A stretch of 64,000 nucleotides of DNA, from contig CAWGXZ010000004.1 in assembly GCA_963826695.1 (NCBI GenBank), positions 1,488,001 through 1,552,000 of the forward strand. Direction: 5' to 3'. The position numbers and the translations under genes are program-made. The DNA comes from CAWGXZ01 sp963826695. GTDB taxonomy: Bacteria > Pseudomonadota > Gammaproteobacteria > Burkholderiales > Burkholderiaceae_C. A model generated the notes under the pieces. The model made no database searches, had not been told where the DNA came from, and saw only the letters and a list, made by a program, of their open reading frames with translations. Below, piece after piece: positions 51,731-59,963 of the stretch. Every line of letters begins with the position of its first letter. Position 1 is the stretch's first letter.

Positions 51731-52402
51731 ATGAAAATCCTGGTCATCGAAGACGAACCGCGCGCCGCCGCCTATCTGCGCCAGGGCCTCGCCGAAAGCG
51801 GCTACACGGTCGAGCTGGCGGCGAGCGGCACCGACGGCCTGCATGCCGCGGCGCACGGCGACCACGACCTGGTCGTGCTCGACGTCATGCTGCCGGGCAT
51901 CGACGGCTTTGCCGTGCTCGGCGCCTTGCGCAGCGCCAAGCAGACCCCGGTGCTGATGCTGACCGCGCGCGGTCTCACCGACGACAAGCTGCGCGGCTTC
52001 GAGCTCGGCGCCGACGACTACCTGGTCAAGCCGTTCGAGTTTCCCGAGTTCCTTGCCCGTGTGCGGGCGCTGCTCAAGCGCGGCAGCGCGGCGCCGCCCG
52101 AGGCGCTGCGCGTGGCCGACCTCGAGCTCGACCCGCTGCGGCACCGCGCGGTGCGCGCCGGCCAGCGGATCGACCTGTCGGCCAAGGAATTCGCGCTGCT
52201 CGCGCTGCTGGTTCGCAGGGCCGGCCAGGTGCTGTCGCGAACCCAGATCGCTTCGCTGGTCTGGGACATCCATTTCGATTCCGACAGCAACGTCGTCGAG
52301 GTGGCGGTGCGCCGGCTGCGCGCCAAGGTCGACGAGCCCTTCGCCGACAAGCTGATCCACACTGTGCGCGGCGTCGGCTACGTGCTCGAGCCGCGCCGGT
52401 GA
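51731..52402 (+). CDS. cusR: Heavy-metal response regulator, CusR/CopR type
   Basis: A 223-residue OmpR-family regulator. Receiver: VIEDEPRAAAYLRQGLAESG, phospho-acceptor Asp 51 in HDLVVLDVMLPGIDGFAV, conserved Lys in DDYLVKPFEFPEFLARVRAL. Winged helix: IDLSAKEFALLALLVRRAGQ, SLVWDIHFDSDSNVVEVAVR and TVRGVGYVLEPR; the WDIHFDSDSNVVEVA segment is characteristic of the copper-sensing CusR/CopR/IrlR group. Divergent from cusCBA, which it should activate in response to Cu/Ag. Overlaps the kinase by 4 bases. Confidence 0.92.
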   Translation: MKILVIEDEPRAAAYLRQGLAESGYTVELAASGTDGLHAAAHGDHDLVVLDVMLPGIDGFAVLGALRSAKQTPVLMLTARGLTDDKLRGFELGADDYLVKPFEFPEFLARVRALLKRGSAAPPEALRVADLELDPLRHRAVRAGQRIDLSAKEFALLALLVRRAGQVLSRTQIASLVWDIHFDSDSNVVEVAVRRLRAKVDEPFADKLIHTVRGVGYVLEPRR

Positions 52403-53790
52403 AGCCGCGCAGCCTGGCCTGGCGGCTGGCGTGGCGGGTGGCGCTGCTCGGCTTGCTGCTGGCGGTCGCGGTGCTGGGCTTTTCGGTCGTCACGCTCTCG
52501 CGCGAGCTCGACGCGCGGCAGCGCCTGGTGTTGCGGGACAAGGTCGAGCAGGCACGGCATCTTCTCGGTCAGCTCGACGACGCGGGCGCCGTGCGCGACC
52601 AGGCGTTCACGCTGGTCGAGCTCGTCAGCGGCCGTGCCGAACTGCACCTCGCAGTCGCCGCGGCCCAAGGCGAAACGCTCGTCGCCTTCAGCCCCGAAGC
52701 CAGCGAATCGCTGGTCCGCCTGAGGAACGACACCTGGGCGGTCGATTCCTTCCTCGACTGGCGCGAACGGCGCGACGGCCGGACGATGCTCTCGCTCGCG
52801 GCGGCCGGCGCCACACGCGACGGCAGCTCGGTCGAGGTGGTGCTGAGCGTCGACCGCAGCGCCGACCGCCAGCTGCTGAAGGGGCTGCTGCTGACCGCCG
52901 CGGCAGCAGCGCCGTTCGCACTGGCGCTCGTCTTCGGCGGCGCGCTCGGCATCGCCGCCTGGGGGCTGCGGCCGCTGCGCCGCTTCGCCGATGCGGCGTC
53001 CGGCGTGTCGACCCAGGCGCTCGACGCACGGATCGACCCTGCCGGCCTGCCCGCCGAGCTGCACGAGCCGGCGGCGCGCTTCAACGCGATGCTCGACCGC
53101 CTCGACGACGGCGTGCGCCGCCTGTCCGAGTTCTCGGGCGACCTGGCGCACGAGATCCGCACGCCGCTCGCCACCCTGCTCGGCCGCACGCAGGTGGCGC
53201 TTTCGCAGCCGCGCAGCGCCGACCAGCTCGTCGACCTGCTCGCCGGCAACGTCGACGAGCTGCAGCGGCTGTCGCGGCTGGTCGGCGACATGCTGTTCCT
53301 CGCCCGGGCCGATGACGCCGGCGGTGCGCTCGACCTCGCCGGATTCGACCTGGCGGACGAGGCGAGAACCGTCGCCGACTTCCTGCAGCCGCTGGCGGAC
53401 GAGCGCGGCGTGACGATCGCCGTCGACGGCAGCGCCCGGGTGACGGCCGACCGCGGCCTGGTGCAGCGCGCGATCGGCAACCTGCTGAGCAATGCGCTGC
53501 GCCACGGCGACCCGGCGTCGCCGGTGCGCGTCGCCTGCGCGGAGGACGGCCACGGCGCCCGCCTCGAGGTCGTCAACCAGGGCCCGCCGATCGCCGCCGA
53601 GCACCTGCCGCGGCTCTTCGACCGCTTCTACCGGGCGGACGACCCGCCGGCGCGCGACCCGGGCAGCTCGGGCCTCGGCCTGGCAATCGTCGCGGCCATC
53701 ATGAAGTTGCATGGCGGGGCGGTACGGGTCGAGAACCGCGAGGTTGGTGGCGTCTGCTTCGGGCTTGTTTTTGCCACCGCTTCGACTTGA
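52399..53790 (+). CDS. cusS: Heavy-metal sensor histidine kinase, CusS type
   Basis: A 463-residue kinase with two membrane helices (~10-32 and ~160-183) enclosing a periplasmic sensor that begins with FSVVTLSRELDARQRLVLRD. After the HAMP (GLRPLRRFADAASGVSTQAL), phospho-His box RLSEFSGDLAHEIRTPLATL (His ~251) and ATPase motifs VQRAIGNLLSNALRHGDP, FDRFYRADDPPARDPG and SSGLGLAIVAAIMKLHGG. These match the heavy-metal sensor kinase family. GTG start overlaps the regulator stop. Confidence 0.9.
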   Translation: MKPRSLAWRLAWRVALLGLLLAVAVLGFSVVTLSRELDARQRLVLRDKVEQARHLLGQLDDAGAVRDQAFTLVELVSGRAELHLAVAAAQGETLVAFSPEASESLVRLRNDTWAVDSFLDWRERRDGRTMLSLAAAGATRDGSSVEVVLSVDRSADRQLLKGLLLTAAAAAPFALALVFGGALGIAAWGLRPLRRFADAASGVSTQALDARIDPAGLPAELHEPAARFNAMLDRLDDGVRRLSEFSGDLAHEIRTPLATLLGRTQVALSQPRSADQLVDLLAGNVDELQRLSRLVGDMLFLARADDAGGALDLAGFDLADEARTVADFLQPLADERGVTIAVDGSARVTADRGLVQRAIGNLLSNALRHGDPASPVRVACAEDGHGARLEVVNQGPPIAAEHLPRLFDRFYRADDPPARDPGSSGLGLAIVAAIMKLHGGAVRVENREVGGVCFGLVFATAST

Positions 53791-53822
53791 GGGTCCCGCT
53801 GCAGCCCGTCGCCGGTTGGCGC

Positions 53823-53852
53823 TTCAAAAACAAAATAGCAAACTGCTATAAA
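53823..53852 (+). promoter_or_regulatory. Promoter and palindromic operator of the HigBA-like pair
   Basis: -35 TTCAAA (53823-53828), 18-base spacer, -10 TATAAA (53847-53852). ATAGCA-AAC-TGCTAT (53835-53849) is a perfect inverted repeat overlapping the -10 box, the expected place for HigA binding. The AT-rich stretch stands out clearly from the surrounding GC-rich DNA. Confidence 0.6.
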
Positions 53853-53866
53853 GTCGAGTCGGGCCG

Positions 53867-54151
53867 ACGAAGCTGATCTCCAACAAGGCGCTTCGCGACT
53901 TCGCCGCATTGCACGCCGCGGCAGAGCAGCCTCTGAAGGACCTCAGGCACAAGGTCGAAAAGGGAAGCTTCGCCAACTTCGCAGAACTTCGAGCCGTCTT
54001 CCCCGCGGTCGACAAGGTTGGAGATCGCTACGTGTTCAACATCGGTGGCAACAAGTTTCGCCTGGTCGCCGCCATCGATTTCTTCCGCCGCACGATGTGG
54101 ATCAAGGCCGTGCTGACACATGGCGACTACGACAAGGAGGCCTGGAAGTGA
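53867..54151 (+). CDS. higB: HigB-family toxin with an ACG at the expected start
   Basis: RelE-like mRNA interferase of the HigB group, ~94 residues: KLISNKALRDFAALHAAAEQ, FANFAELRAVFPAVDKVGDR, YVFNIGGNKFRLVAAIDFFR and WIKAVLTHGDYDKEAW. Relatives start M-(R/K)-(L/V)-I-S-N-K; here that Met is encoded ACG (53867). The next plausible start is TTG at 53909, which would remove the first strand and helix. Either ACG is used at low level, the gene is crippled, or there is a base error. The stop overlaps the antitoxin start (GTGA). Confidence 0.75.
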   Translation, partial: TKLISNKALRDFAALHAAAEQPLKDLRHKVEKGSFANFAELRAVFPAVDKVGDRYVFNIGGNKFRLVAAIDFFRRTMWIKAVLTHGDYDKEAWK

Positions 54152-54555
54152 ATCTCCGGGATGTGGCTTCTCATTGGGTGGCGCTGCACGAGGCTCTGGG
54201 CATCGGGACGCCGATCCTCGACGAGCAACAGTACGAACGTGCCCTGGCTTTCGTCGATCAGGTTTTCGACGAGGTCGCGCGCGATCCCGCGCATCCGTTG
54301 GGCGGGCTGGTCGATCTGCTCGCCGATCGAATCCGCAGCTATGAAGACCGTGTGCATCCCTGGCCTGACACGAGCACTCAGGCCAGCGTTCTGGCGGGTC
54401 TCATGGAAGAGCACGGATTGAAGCAGTCCGATCTGCCCGAGGTGGGCGCTCAAAGCGTGGTCAGCGCCGTGTTGGCGGGCAAGCGCCAGCTCAATCTGCG
54501 CCAGGTCAAGGCCTTGGCAAAGCGATTCTCCGTGCCGTTGGAGGTGCTGGCCTGA
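54148..54555 (+). CDS. higA: HigA-type antitoxin
   Basis: A 135-residue antitoxin. Residues 1-~75 form an extended alpha region (LDEQQYERALAFVDQVFDEV), and the C-terminal ~60 are an Xre-type helix-turn-helix (LAGLMEEHGLKQSDLPEVGA, QSVVSAVLAGKRQLNLRQVK, ALAKRFSVPLEVLA), the arrangement of the HigA family that accompanies HigB. It begins with GTG overlapping the toxin stop. Toxin-first order is normal for HigBA. Confidence 0.87.
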   Translation: MNLRDVASHWVALHEALGIGTPILDEQQYERALAFVDQVFDEVARDPAHPLGGLVDLLADRIRSYEDRVHPWPDTSTQASVLAGLMEEHGLKQSDLPEVGAQSVVSAVLAGKRQLNLRQVKALAKRFSVPLEVLA

Positions 54556-54631
54556 CCGCTGGAAGACCGGCGCCGCTGGCGGCTTTGCCGCAACCGCTAG
54601 GATCGCCGCGACTCGGCTACTCCTTCCTGCC

Positions 54632-55688
54632 ATGACCCAAGCCCTCGGCTACGCTGCCACCTCGCCCGAAATCCCGCCTCGCGCCGTTCCGCTTCGAGCG
54701 CCGCTCGCCGGGGCCCGGCGATGTCGCGATCGACATCCTCTACTGCGGCGTCTGCCACTCCGACCTGCACACCGCGCGCAACGAGTGGCAGAACACGCTC
54801 TACCCGTCGGTGCCCGGGCACGAGATCGTCGGCCGGGTCAGCGCCGTCGGCGAGCAGGTGTCGAAGTTCCGCCTCGGCGAGCTGGTCGGCGTCGGCTGCA
54901 TGGTCGACAGCTGCCAGCACTGCAGGCCCTGCGGCGACGGCCTCGAGCAGTACTGCGACAACGGCTTCATCGGCACCTACAACGGCCACGCCTTCGGCGC
55001 CGGCGAGAACACCTACGGCGGCTACTCCGACCGCATCGTGGTGCGCGAATCGTTCGTGCTGCACATTGCGCACGACGAAGCGCAGCTGGCCGCGGTGGCG
55101 CCGCTGCTCTGCGCCGGCATCACCACCTACTCGCCGCTGCGCGAATGGAAGGTCGGCCCCGGCCACAAGGTCGGCATCGTCGGCCTCGGCGGGCTCGGTC
55201 ACATGGGCGTGAAGATCGCCGCCGCGATGGGCGCGCAGGTGGTGCTGTTCACCACCTCGCCCGACAAGCGCGAGGATGCGCTGCGGCTCGGCGCATCGGA
55301 GGTCGTGGTCTCGAAGAACCCGGACGAGATGGCCGCGCATGCCGGCAGCTTCGACTTCATCCTCAACACCGTCGCGGCGCCGCATGACCTCGACGCCTTC
55401 CTGGTGCTGCTCAAGCTCGACGGCACGATGACGCTGGTCGGCGCGCCGGCGTCGCCGCATCCCTCGCCGGGCGTCTTCAACCTGATCTTCAAGCGCCGGC
55501 GCCTCGCCGGCTCGCTGATCGGCGGCATCCGCGAGACGCAGGAGATGCTCGACTTCTGCGCCGAGCACGGCATCGTCTCGGACATCGAGATGATCCGCAT
55601 GGACGAGATCGAGACCGCCTACGAGCGGATGCTGAAAAGCGATGTCAAGTACCGCTTCGTCATCGACATGGCGACGCTGCAGGGATGA
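54632..55688 (+). CDS. Zinc-dependent alcohol dehydrogenase, cinnamyl-alcohol type (frameshifted)
   Basis: About 351 residues after repair. Catalytic zinc ligands sit in CGVCHSDLHTARNEW and PGHEIVGRVSAVGE; the structural zinc lobe is CMVDSCQHCRPCGDGLEQYC; the cofactor loop is GIVGLGGLGHMGVKIAAAMG, and TTSPDKREDALRLGASEVVV follows. The family reduces or oxidises a wide range of aldehydes and alcohols with NADP(H). One extra C near 54677 (CCGCCTCGC) separates the first ~15 codons from the main frame; 1057 nt is 3x352+1. The stop overlaps the phosphatase start (ATGA). Confidence 0.88.
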
Positions 55689-56254
55689 GGCGCCTGCTCG
55701 CCGCTGGCGGCCGTCGCCGCTTCCTGGCGGCGCTGCTCGTCGCTGCGCCCGCGTTCGCCGGGGCAGCCGAAGACGGCTGGTCGCAGCTGAGCGACGGCAG
55801 CGTCGCGCTGATGCGGCATGCCGACGCGCCCGGCATCGGCGATCCGCCGGGTTTCAGGCTCGACGACTGCCGAACGCAGCGCAACCTCAGCGAAGCCGGC
55901 CGGGCGCAGGCGCGGCGCATCGGCGAGCAGTTCGCCCGCCGCGGCATTGCCGTCGCCGCAGTGGTCACCTCGCGCTGGTGCCGCACCCGCGAAACTGCCG
56001 AGCTGGCCTTTCCCGGCAAGGTGCGCGATGAGGCGCTGTTCGACTCGTTCTTCGAGGACCGCGAGCGCGAGCCGGCCCGCACCGCCGCGGCACGGGCGCT
56101 GATCGAGCGCTGGCGCGGCCCCGGGGTGCTGGTGGTGGTGACGCACCAGGTCAACATCTCGGCGCTGACCGGCGCCGGCGCGTCGACAGGCGAAGCCGTC
56201 GTCGTGCGGCCGGGCGAGAGTGGCATGAAGGTGCTGGCGCGGCTGCGGCCTTGA
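55685..56254 (+). CDS. Exported histidine-phosphatase-family protein
   Basis: A 189-residue protein with a signal peptide (RRRFLAALLVAAPAFAGAAE) and the histidine-phosphatase fold: VALMRHADAPGIGDPPGF (catalytic RH), VVTSRWCRTRETAELAFPGK (second Arg), a central Glu, and VLVVVTHQVNISALTGAGAS (second catalytic His). Probably a periplasmic phosphatase of unknown substrate. Translationally coupled to the alcohol dehydrogenase. Confidence 0.85.
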   Translation: MRRLLAAGGRRRFLAALLVAAPAFAGAAEDGWSQLSDGSVALMRHADAPGIGDPPGFRLDDCRTQRNLSEAGRAQARRIGEQFARRGIAVAAVVTSRWCRTRETAELAFPGKVRDEALFDSFFEDREREPARTAAARALIERWRGPGVLVVVTHQVNISALTGAGASTGEAVVVRPGESGMKVLARLRP

Positions 56255-56295
56255 TGCTCGGCTGCCCGCCGTAGCGGAGGCAGCCGCGACAGCGA

Positions 56296-57462
56296 TCAGG
56301 CGATCAACTGCGCAATCAAGGGCGCCAGCGAAGGCTTCTCCTCCAGCCCGAAGCCGGGAGCGTCGCTCGGGCGCACCCGCGCTTTCTCGATCCTGCACGT
56401 ATCGGCATAGCCCCCGAACGGCTGGAAAACGCCCGGGTAGGCCTCGCACGCGCCCAGGCCGAGGCCGACGACGGTGTGCAGGTTGATCAGGTGCCCACCG
56501 TGCGGAATGGCGAACTCGCGGTCGTAGCCATTCGACTCGAGCACCTCGAGCATCCGGCCGTATTCGGTGATGCCGTAGCTCAGGCCGGCGTCCATCTGGA
56601 ACACGTCGCGCCCCGGCCGCATGCCGCCGAAGCGCACCAGGTTCAAGGTGTCGATGGTCGAGAAGAGGTTCTCGCCGGTCGCGACCGGCTCGCCGTAGGC
56701 CTCGATCACCTCGCGGTTGAGCTGGTAGTCGAGCGGGTCGCCGATCTCCTCGAACCAGCGCAGCTTCAGCGGCTTCAGCTCCTTCGCATAGGCCAGCGCG
56801 GTCTCGAGGTCGAAGCGGCCGTTGGCATCGACCATCAGGTGATCGCCGCCGCCGGCTGCCGCCAGGGCCTCCTCGATGCGCTTCATGTCGGTGGCCAGCG
56901 GCGCGCCGCCGATCTTCATCTTGAAGCTCTCGAAGCCCATGTCGCGGTAGCGCTGGAACTCGTCGGTCAGCGTCTGCCCGGCGTCGGCGGCGTAGTAGTA
57001 GCCGCCGCCGGTGTAGACCTCGACCGAGCCCTCGGTCGGCTGGCGGCCGAAGCCGCGGGCGATGGTGACGTAGGCCGGCTCGTCGGCGAGCTTCGCGTTG
57101 AGGTCCCAAATCGCGTGCTCGATCGCCGCGGCCGCGCCGGCACGGTCGCCGTGGCCGCCCGGCTTCTCGTTGCGCATGACTGTCGCCAGGACCTTGGCCG
57201 GATCGAAGGCATCGCCGCCGGACGCGAGCAGCGCATCCGCAGGCGCCGCCATCAGGCGCGGGATCATGCGGTCGCGGATGATGCCGCTCTGCGCATAGCG
57301 GCCGATCGAGTTGAAGCCGACGCCGACCACCGGGCGGCCTTGCCGAATGACGTCGGTGAACACCGCCACCAGCGAGACGGTGTGCTCGGCGAAGTTGACG
57401 ACCGCATTGGCGACGTTGCCCTCGAGCCGGACTGCCAGCTCCCGAACCTGTGTGATGCGCAT
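56296..57462 (-). CDS. tarD: Enolase-superfamily sugar-acid dehydratase, D-tartrate dehydratase-like
   Basis: A 388-residue enolase-superfamily enzyme. SLVAVFTDVIRQGRPVVGVG, FNSIGRYAQSGIIRDRMIPR and MRNEKPGGHGDRAGAAAAIE strongly recall the D(-)-tartrate dehydratase of Bradyrhizobium. The active site shows FKMKIGGAPLATDMKRIEEA (base Lys), HLMVDANGRFDLETALAYAK (first metal Asp), WFEEIGDPLDYQLN (Glu), ATGENLFSTIDTLNL (third acid) and AIPHGGHLINLHTV (His). It would convert a tartrate isomer to oxaloacetate. It lies 26 bases after a Bug-type binding protein, consistent with uptake of the same acid. Exact substrate is inference. Confidence 0.82.
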   Translation of the reverse strand: MRITQVRELAVRLEGNVANAVVNFAEHTVSLVAVFTDVIRQGRPVVGVGFNSIGRYAQSGIIRDRMIPRLMAAPADALLASGGDAFDPAKVLATVMRNEKPGGHGDRAGAAAAIEHAIWDLNAKLADEPAYVTIARGFGRQPTEGSVEVYTGGGYYYAADAGQTLTDEFQRYRDMGFESFKMKIGGAPLATDMKRIEEALAAAGGGDHLMVDANGRFDLETALAYAKELKPLKLRWFEEIGDPLDYQLNREVIEAYGEPVATGENLFSTIDTLNLVRFGGMRPGRDVFQMDAGLSYGITEYGRMLEVLESNGYDREFAIPHGGHLINLHTVVGLGLGACEAYPGVFQPFGGYADTCRIEKARVRPSDAPGFGLEEKPSLAPLIAQLIA

Positions 57463-57488
57463 GGGTGTGCCCTGCCTGCTTGTCTGTG

Positions 57489-58481
57489 CTATTCGACGGT
57501 GATGCCGCCGGTCTTGATCACCTGGCCCCACTTGGTGAGCTCGGCGTCGATGAATTTCGCGAACTCGTCGGTCGAGCTGGCCAGCACGATCATGCCGAGC
57601 CCGGTCAGCTGCGTCCGGACCGCCTCGTTGGCGAGCACGGCCTTCAGATCGGCGTTGAGCCGCTCGCGGATCGCCGGATCGACGCCCTTCGGCGCCACGA
57701 TGCCGAGCCAGCCGAGCGCGTCGAAGCCGGGAAAGCCGCTTTCGGCGACGGTCGGCACGTCCGGCAGCTGCGGCACCCGCTGCGCCGTCGAGACCGCGAG
57801 CACGCGGGCCTTGCCGCTGCGAGCATGCGGCAGCACCGCCGGCAGCGAGTCGAACATCGCCTGCAGCTGGCCGCCGAAGAGGTCGTTGTACGCAGGCGCA
57901 CTGCCCTTGTAGGGGACGTGCAGCACGTTGGCGCCGCTGCGCTGCTTCAGCAGCTCGAAGGTCAGGTGCTGGAAGGAACCGACGCCGCCCGAGCCGTAGC
58001 TCAGCTTGGCCGGCTCCGCCTTGGCCGCGGCAAGGAACTCCTGCAAGGTCTTGAACCGGGAGTTCGCCGGCACCACCAGGGCTTGGGCGACCCCGGCCAC
58101 GTTCATGATCGGGGTGAGCTCGCGCGGGTTGTAGCCGACGTTGGCATACAGGTTGGGCGCGACCGCGAGCGGGCCGCTCGATCCCAGCAGCAGCGTGTAG
58201 CCGTCGGCCACTGCCGAAGCGGCGGCGCGGCTGCCGAGGGTGCCGCCGGCACCGGCCTTGTTGTCGACCACCAGGGCCTGGCCCCAGGTGCGGCCGAGGT
58301 GCTCGCCGAGCACCCGCGCGAGCACGTCGCCGCTCTGCCCGGCGGCAAAGGCAACGACGATGGTCACCGGCTTGGTCGGGTATCCCGCCGGGCGCGGCTG
58401 GGCCGAGACGAGGCCCGGCACCCAGGCCACACCGGAAGCCGCAGTCGCGGCCAGGAGATGGGAGAAGGTTCTTCGCTTCAT
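57489..58481 (-). CDS. Bug/TctC-type periplasmic solute-binding protein
   Basis: A 330-residue tripartite-tricarboxylate-transporter binding protein: signal peptide (MKRRTFSHLLAATAASGVAW), then VTIVVAFAAGQSGDVLARVL, VVDNKAGAGGTLGSRAAASA, ADGYTLLLGSSGPLAVAPN, GANVLHVPYKGSAPAYNDLF and DVPTVAESGFPGFDALGWLG. These bind carboxylates in the periplasm. No tctA/tctB membrane genes are in the window, as is common for the many orphan Bug genes of Burkholderiales. Position beside the dehydratase suggests a tartrate-like ligand. Confidence 0.88.
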   Translation of the reverse strand: MKRRTFSHLLAATAASGVAWVPGLVSAQPRPAGYPTKPVTIVVAFAAGQSGDVLARVLGEHLGRTWGQALVVDNKAGAGGTLGSRAAASAVADGYTLLLGSSGPLAVAPNLYANVGYNPRELTPIMNVAGVAQALVVPANSRFKTLQEFLAAAKAEPAKLSYGSGGVGSFQHLTFELLKQRSGANVLHVPYKGSAPAYNDLFGGQLQAMFDSLPAVLPHARSGKARVLAVSTAQRVPQLPDVPTVAESGFPGFDALGWLGIVAPKGVDPAIRERLNADLKAVLANEAVRTQLTGLGMIVLASSTDEFAKFIDAELTKWGQVIKTGGITVE

Positions 58482-58542
58482 CGGTAGCGCGAGCTCCAGG
58501 CATGGGTTCGGCACGACGCCGAATGTCGGCATTGTCCCCTTC

Positions 58543-58911
58543 ATGGATCGCCGGATCGTCGGCAGCGAGGAGGTGGTGCTCGACATCGCCACCGCCCGGG
58601 AACTCGGCTGCCCGCCGGGCCCGCGCGGGTGCCGCATCGGCATGCTGCGCAGCGTCGGCCCGAAGGCGCGGCCGCTCGGCTGGACCATTGCCACCCTCGA
58701 CCCGCGCTACGCCGAGGTGCAACGGCTCGCCGAGGAGGAGCCCGACAACCTGCTGATCGACCTGCTTGAAAGCGCCTGCGGCCGCTGCGTCGACACCGTC
58801 GAGAAGCCGTTTTCCGCCTGTGCCGTCGGCGCCGGCGCCGGCAACCCGGCGCTGCGGGTGCTGCGGCAGGAACGCGAGCCAGGCGATGGCGTGAGCGGAC
58901 GCGGTGCTTGA
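58543..58911 (+). CDS. Unrecognised 122-residue protein, divergent from the binding protein
   Basis: A clean frame with strong third-position GC: MDRRIVGSEEVVLDIATARE, a segment RPLGWTIATLDPRYAEVQRL and LIDLLESACGRCVDTVEKPF with a CxxC. No domain could be named. It is divergent from the Bug/TarD operon across ~60 bases. The CxxC and a third nearby Cys could bind metal, but no second pair is present. Cytoplasmic, no signal peptide. Confidence 0.6.
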   Translation: MDRRIVGSEEVVLDIATARELGCPPGPRGCRIGMLRSVGPKARPLGWTIATLDPRYAEVQRLAEEEPDNLLIDLLESACGRCVDTVEKPFSACAVGAGAGNPALRVLRQEREPGDGVSGRGA

Positions 58912-59122
58912 TGGGTCTGCGGGACCGCCCGTGAGGTCACCCGGGGAGTCGCGTCAGCAGTTTGGTGGCGCAGCGCGGCGGCTGGATCCGAAGCGGACGG
59001 CTCTCGCGATGTCCGACGCCCCATCGCGTCGCCCACCGACGCCATGAATTCGGTGCGGCAGGCCCAATATCGGCCTGCGGCGCATCGGTGTGCGCCCGAC
59101 CTTCGACTTCGAGAAAGACACC

Positions 59123-59650
59123 ATGTCCGACACCCTGAGCCCTTCATCATCCGATACCGCTGCGGCGCGCGAACAGGTCTGGGAACTGATCAAGGACATC
59201 CGCTTCGCGATGTTCACCGCCCGCCACAGCAACGGCCATCTGCACTCGAGGCCAATGACCTTGCAGAACAAGAAGATCGACGAGGACTCGAGCCTGTGGT
59301 TCTTCATGTCGCGAGGCAAGGACGCGGTTGCCGACCTGCAGCGCGAGCCGTTGGTCAACGTCGCGTTCGCCGACCCTGGTCGCGACAGCTATGTCTCGGT
59401 GTCCGGCGAGGCGGCGGTGATCGAGGACATGGCGAAGAAGGAACAGCTGTTTTCGGCGATGGCCAAGGCATGGTTCCCGGATGGTCCGGCCGATCCCGAC
59501 CTGGCGCTGGTCCAGGTCCGCATCGCCCATGCCGACTATTGGGATGTCAAGGAGAACAAGGTCTTGCAGTTGCTGAAGATGGCGACCGCGGCAGTGACAG
59601 GCCATCCTCCGACCGGCATGGGCGAACACGGCAGCGTCCGGATGAGCTGA
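59123..59650 (+). CDS. Pyridoxamine-5'-phosphate-oxidase-fold general stress protein
   Basis: A 175-residue FMN-binding split-barrel protein of the general stress protein 26 type: WELIKDIRFAMFTARHSNGH, LHSRPMTLQNKKIDEDSSLW, FFMSRGKDAVADLQREPLVN and SYVSVSGEAAVIEDMAKKEQ. Such proteins bind FMN or FAD and are often induced by stress; their reaction is unclear. The C-terminus has KMATAAVTGHPPTGMGEHG, a tail seen in proteobacterial members. Start at ATG with GAGAAAGA upstream. Confidence 0.85.
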   Translation: MSDTLSPSSSDTAAAREQVWELIKDIRFAMFTARHSNGHLHSRPMTLQNKKIDEDSSLWFFMSRGKDAVADLQREPLVNVAFADPGRDSYVSVSGEAAVIEDMAKKEQLFSAMAKAWFPDGPADPDLALVQVRIAHADYWDVKENKVLQLLKMATAAVTGHPPTGMGEHGSVRMS

Positions 59651-59963
59651 TCCAGGCTGCAATGAAGCCGTTCGGCGGAGGGGCACCCCGCCGTCCCGCC
59701 GCATCTCCGTGGCCGCTCCCCTGCTGACAGGGCTCTTGCGCTTGCCACGAAGACCCGAAGTGTCGAGGCTTGGGTGACACCTGCCCTTGCGCGCAGATGG
59801 CTCGGTGCTCGATCATCGCGTCGCGGTACGGCTTCACTTGAACCCGTGCAACGCCGACAATGGCCCACTTGACGTGCGCGCGGCTCGTCTCGTTTCGGGC
59901 CGCACGTCGAGTGGAACCAGCCCCGCGCCGCGGCGTGAACCGTCCCGAACCAAGGTCGTCCCC
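59651..59963. other. Intergenic stretch, nothing recognised
   Basis: About 310 bases between two plus-strand genes. It should hold the promoter of the secreted Cys-rich protein. Frames on both strands lack codon bias or domains. Confidence 0.4.
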
